Shown here: in pieces, positions 5,949 to 7,413 of the stretch
Layout of the letters: the number at the start of each line of letters is the position of its first letter
How positions within the stretch are numbered: position 1 is the first letter of the stretch
Assembly (NCBI GenBank): GCA_938039795.1
Contig: CALHWU010000210.1
Location: forward strand, 1-7,413
Source of the DNA: an uncultured Muribaculaceae bacterium
GTDB lineage: Bacteria; Bacteroidota; Bacteroidia; Bacteroidales; Muribaculaceae
Direction of reading: 5' to 3'
DNA length: 7,413 bases
Notes under the pieces: model-generated
What the model saw: only the letters and a program-made list of their open reading frames with translations
The model's database searches: none
Told to the model about the DNA's origin: nothing
Translations under genes and position numbers: made by a program

Positions 5949-6109
5949 CTACTTTTACCCATTGATTTCATTATACAAACAAATATTTTTTGTACAGATA
6001 CGGCAACGTGAAGCCACCCGGCGGCTCCAGGCCTTCCACAAACTGGCGACTGAGGCGAAACAAACGGTTATTTATAATTATTTATATCTCTTTACAGCGG
6101 TATTTTTAT
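5949..6109. other. Divergent intergenic region with a GC-rich core
   Basis: DNA between the two divergent -7 boxes. It is AT-rich at both ends, with a GC-rich core at about 6000-6058 that can form short stems (AGCC and GGCT around an ACCCGGC loop near 6012-6026). An open frame from ATG 5962 runs through into hpt, but it crosses the hpt promoter and has no recognisable N-terminal domain, so I read it as noncoding. The core could hold regulator sites or a small RNA; no family is recognised. Confidence 0.35.
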
Positions 6110-6117
6110 TAATTTTG
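6110..6117 (+). promoter_or_regulatory. -7 promoter box for hpt
   Basis: TAATTTTG, a perfect TAnnTTTG match, lies 30 bases before ATG 6148. A TTTA at 6091-6094 is 15 bases upstream and only a weak -33 candidate. The box shows that the longer in-frame start at 5962 would not be transcribed from here and supports ATG 6148. Confidence 0.55.
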
Positions 6118-6147
6118 CGTGCAGAAGCAACAAAACCGCACTGTAAA

Positions 6148-6711
6148 ATGACAGCAAACAAGATCATAAGCTACAATGGCTTAACATTTAAGCCCTTTAT
6201 CGAAGCATCAGCGATAAAACAGCGGGTCGGTGAATTATCCGACACGATATCAACTGACTATAACGGCCGCACACCTTTAGTCATCTGTGTGCTCAACGGA
6301 GCGTCGGTGTTTACTGTCGATCTTTTCCGCGGGCTTTCCATTGATGCGGAGATTACATTCATACGCCTCAAAAGCTATGACGGAATGTCGTCGACAGGTG
6401 TTGTAAAACAGGTTGTAGGACTTGATGAAGACATAAACGGACGCGACGTCATCGTAGTGGAAGACATAGTGGACACAGGCACTACCATCAAACGTTTGGT
6501 AGAAGATCTGCAGCGCAAAGGCCCGGCATCGGTCAAAGTGGCTACACTGCTCTTCAAGCCCGACGCATGCCGCAGCGATGTCCATCCCGATTATGTAGGA
6601 TTCACCATACCTACAAAATTCATTATAGGCTATGGTCTTGACATTGATGGGCTGGCACGCAATCTTCCCGACATCTGGGTGCTTGACGACATGTGCTGTC
6701 CCGATGACTGA
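6148..6711 (+). CDS. hpt: Hypoxanthine phosphoribosyltransferase
   Basis: A 187-residue cytoplasmic enzyme that joins hypoxanthine (and usually guanine) to PRPP to give IMP or GMP in purine salvage. The PRPP-binding signature VVEDIVDTGTT (103-113) carries the paired acidic residues E105/D106 and the catalytic-loop D109. The loop LNGA (49-52), the flexible loop SYDGMSSTG (76-84) and the purine-site region FIIGYGLD (158-165) are in the expected order and spacing, and the length is normal for bacterial HPRT. The start at 6148 places the first conserved residues correctly and follows a good promoter; the in-frame ATG at 5962 would add 62 residues of unrelated sequence. adk follows after 65 bases with no clear promoter or terminator between, so the two are probably co-transcribed. 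Confidence 0.96.
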   Translation: MTANKIISYNGLTFKPFIEASAIKQRVGELSDTISTDYNGRTPLVICVLNGASVFTVDLFRGLSIDAEITFIRLKSYDGMSSTGVVKQVVGLDEDINGRDVIVVEDIVDTGTTIKRLVEDLQRKGPASVKVATLLFKPDACRSDVHPDYVGFTIPTKFIIGYGLDIDGLARNLPDIWVLDDMCCPDD

Positions 6712-6776
6712 CCATCCCCCCACTACCTCTTCCCTTACCGACAAGCTAAATAATATTACTTTAATCTCACAAAGGC

Positions 6777-7376
6777 ATGTTCAATATAGTAGTATTCGGC
6801 GCTCCCGGCAGCGGCAAAGGCACCCAAAGCGCAAAACTCATCGAACGTTACGGCATCCACCATATTTCTACGGGTGAAGTGCTTCGGAAACATATTGCCG
6901 ACGGCACAGAACTCGGCAAGACGGCCAAATCCTTCATCGACAAGGGGCAGCTTATCCCCGACGAGCTCATGATAAGCATTCTTGCCGATACGATCGACCA
7001 GCACCCCGAAGCAGCCAACGGAGTGATCTTCGACGGATTTCCCCGCACGATCCCACAGGCTGAGGCCCTCAATGAACTGCTGGAGAAACGGGGCGCCAAG
7101 CTCGATGCCGTCGTAGGACTGGAAGTAGCCGACAGCGAGCTCATAGACCGCATGATCAAGCGCGGACAGGAGACCGGCCGCGCCGACGACAATCCGCAGA
7201 CCATCTCCAACCGTCTGAAAGTCTACCACTCGCAGACCCAGCCGCTCCGCGACTACTATATGAAGCGTGGCAAATACCACGCAATACCCGGAAGCGGCTC
7301 TGTCGACGATATTTTCGGAGCCATCATTGCAGAACTCGACGACATCCACATGTCATCGCGCCGTCAGGGCATCTGA
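6777..7376 (+). CDS. adk: Adenylate kinase
   Basis: A 199-residue cytoplasmic kinase catalysing ATP + AMP to 2 ADP. It carries the P-loop GAPGSGKGT (8-16), the AMP-binding STGEVLR (31-37) with R37, and FDGFPRT (85-91) with R90. RGQETGRADD (129-138) is a short LID without zinc-binding cysteines, and R135 and R146 complete the expected phosphate-contacting arginines. Length and short LID fit the Bacteroidota form. E34 replaces the more usual aspartate in STGD, a conservative change. It follows hpt in a purine nucleotide pair. The 37 bases after its stop show no complete gene; in related genomes obgE often comes next, but this cannot be confirmed here. Confidence 0.97.
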   Translation: MFNIVVFGAPGSGKGTQSAKLIERYGIHHISTGEVLRKHIADGTELGKTAKSFIDKGQLIPDELMISILADTIDQHPEAANGVIFDGFPRTIPQAEALNELLEKRGAKLDAVVGLEVADSELIDRMIKRGQETGRADDNPQTISNRLKVYHSQTQPLRDYYMKRGKYHAIPGSGSVDDIFGAIIAELDDIHMSSRRQGI

Positions 7377-7413
7377 TCTGAGCGAGCCCGTCATTCACAA
7401 TGCCGCGGGGCGG

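Noticed and set aside
5962..6147. 62-codon extension of hpt from ATG 5962
   Set aside because: It runs through AT-rich DNA and the hpt promoter; HPRT needs no such extension, and the protein from 6148 has normal length.
7400..7413. ATG at 7400 as the start of a downstream gene such as obgE
   Set aside because: Only four codons are visible (MPRG), and they do not resemble the start of ObgE.
1..7413. CRISPR arrays, tRNA or rRNA genes, complete insertion sequences, multi-gene defence or secretion systems
   Set aside because: Read on both strands: no regularly spaced repeats, no cloverleaf-like sequence, no transposase or integrase motifs, and no cluster of unknown genes beyond the lone HTH locus.

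Overview
The window looks like chromosomal DNA from a Bacteroidales bacterium. Four things point that way: repeated TAnnTTTG-type -7 promoter boxes, weak or absent Shine-Dalgarno sequences, a DUF4831 protein (a family I know only from Bacteroidota), and a Bacteroidota-type short-lid adenylate kinase next to hpt. The genes are GC-richer than I would expect for Bacteroides itself, so a Muribaculaceae-like lineage is plausible, but this is inference.

Layout. At the left edge, on the minus strand, is the N-terminal third of a DEAD-box RNA helicase (1-429, cut by the window). Next comes about 1 kb of AT-richer, accessory-looking DNA (430-1449). Its only clear gene is a small HipB/XRE-type regulator (876-1217, minus) with no toxin beside it. 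The regulator's promoter sits in the centre of a perfect 9-bp inverted repeat, and protein-like sequence continues out of frame past its stop. Then follow a YbdG-type mechanosensitive channel (1450-2739, minus) and, divergent from it, a small DUF805 membrane protein (2870-3256, plus). A second block is a two-gene minus-strand operon: the bifunctional NAD(P)HX repair enzyme (4351-5883) followed, with an ATGA overlap, by a secreted DUF4831 protein (3278-4354). DUF805 and DUF4831 converge on a hairpin whose two arms carry both stop codons. On the right, divergent from the repair enzyme, are hpt (6148-6711) and adk (6777-7376), a purine salvage and nucleotide pair on the plus strand.

How the genes work together. 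hpt and adk turn salvaged purine bases into nucleotides and balance adenylate pools. The Nnr enzyme repairs hydrated NADH/NADPH. The channel would guard against osmotic shock. These are housekeeping functions. I see no CRISPR array, rRNA, tRNA, intact transposase or recognisable multi-gene defence system. The most unusual part is 814-1276: an orphan antitoxin-like regulator, its symmetric operator, and the out-of-frame coding tail, which together look like the remains of a toxin-antitoxin locus or a frameshifted gene. The leader of the channel gene also holds two competing hairpins that deserve a look.
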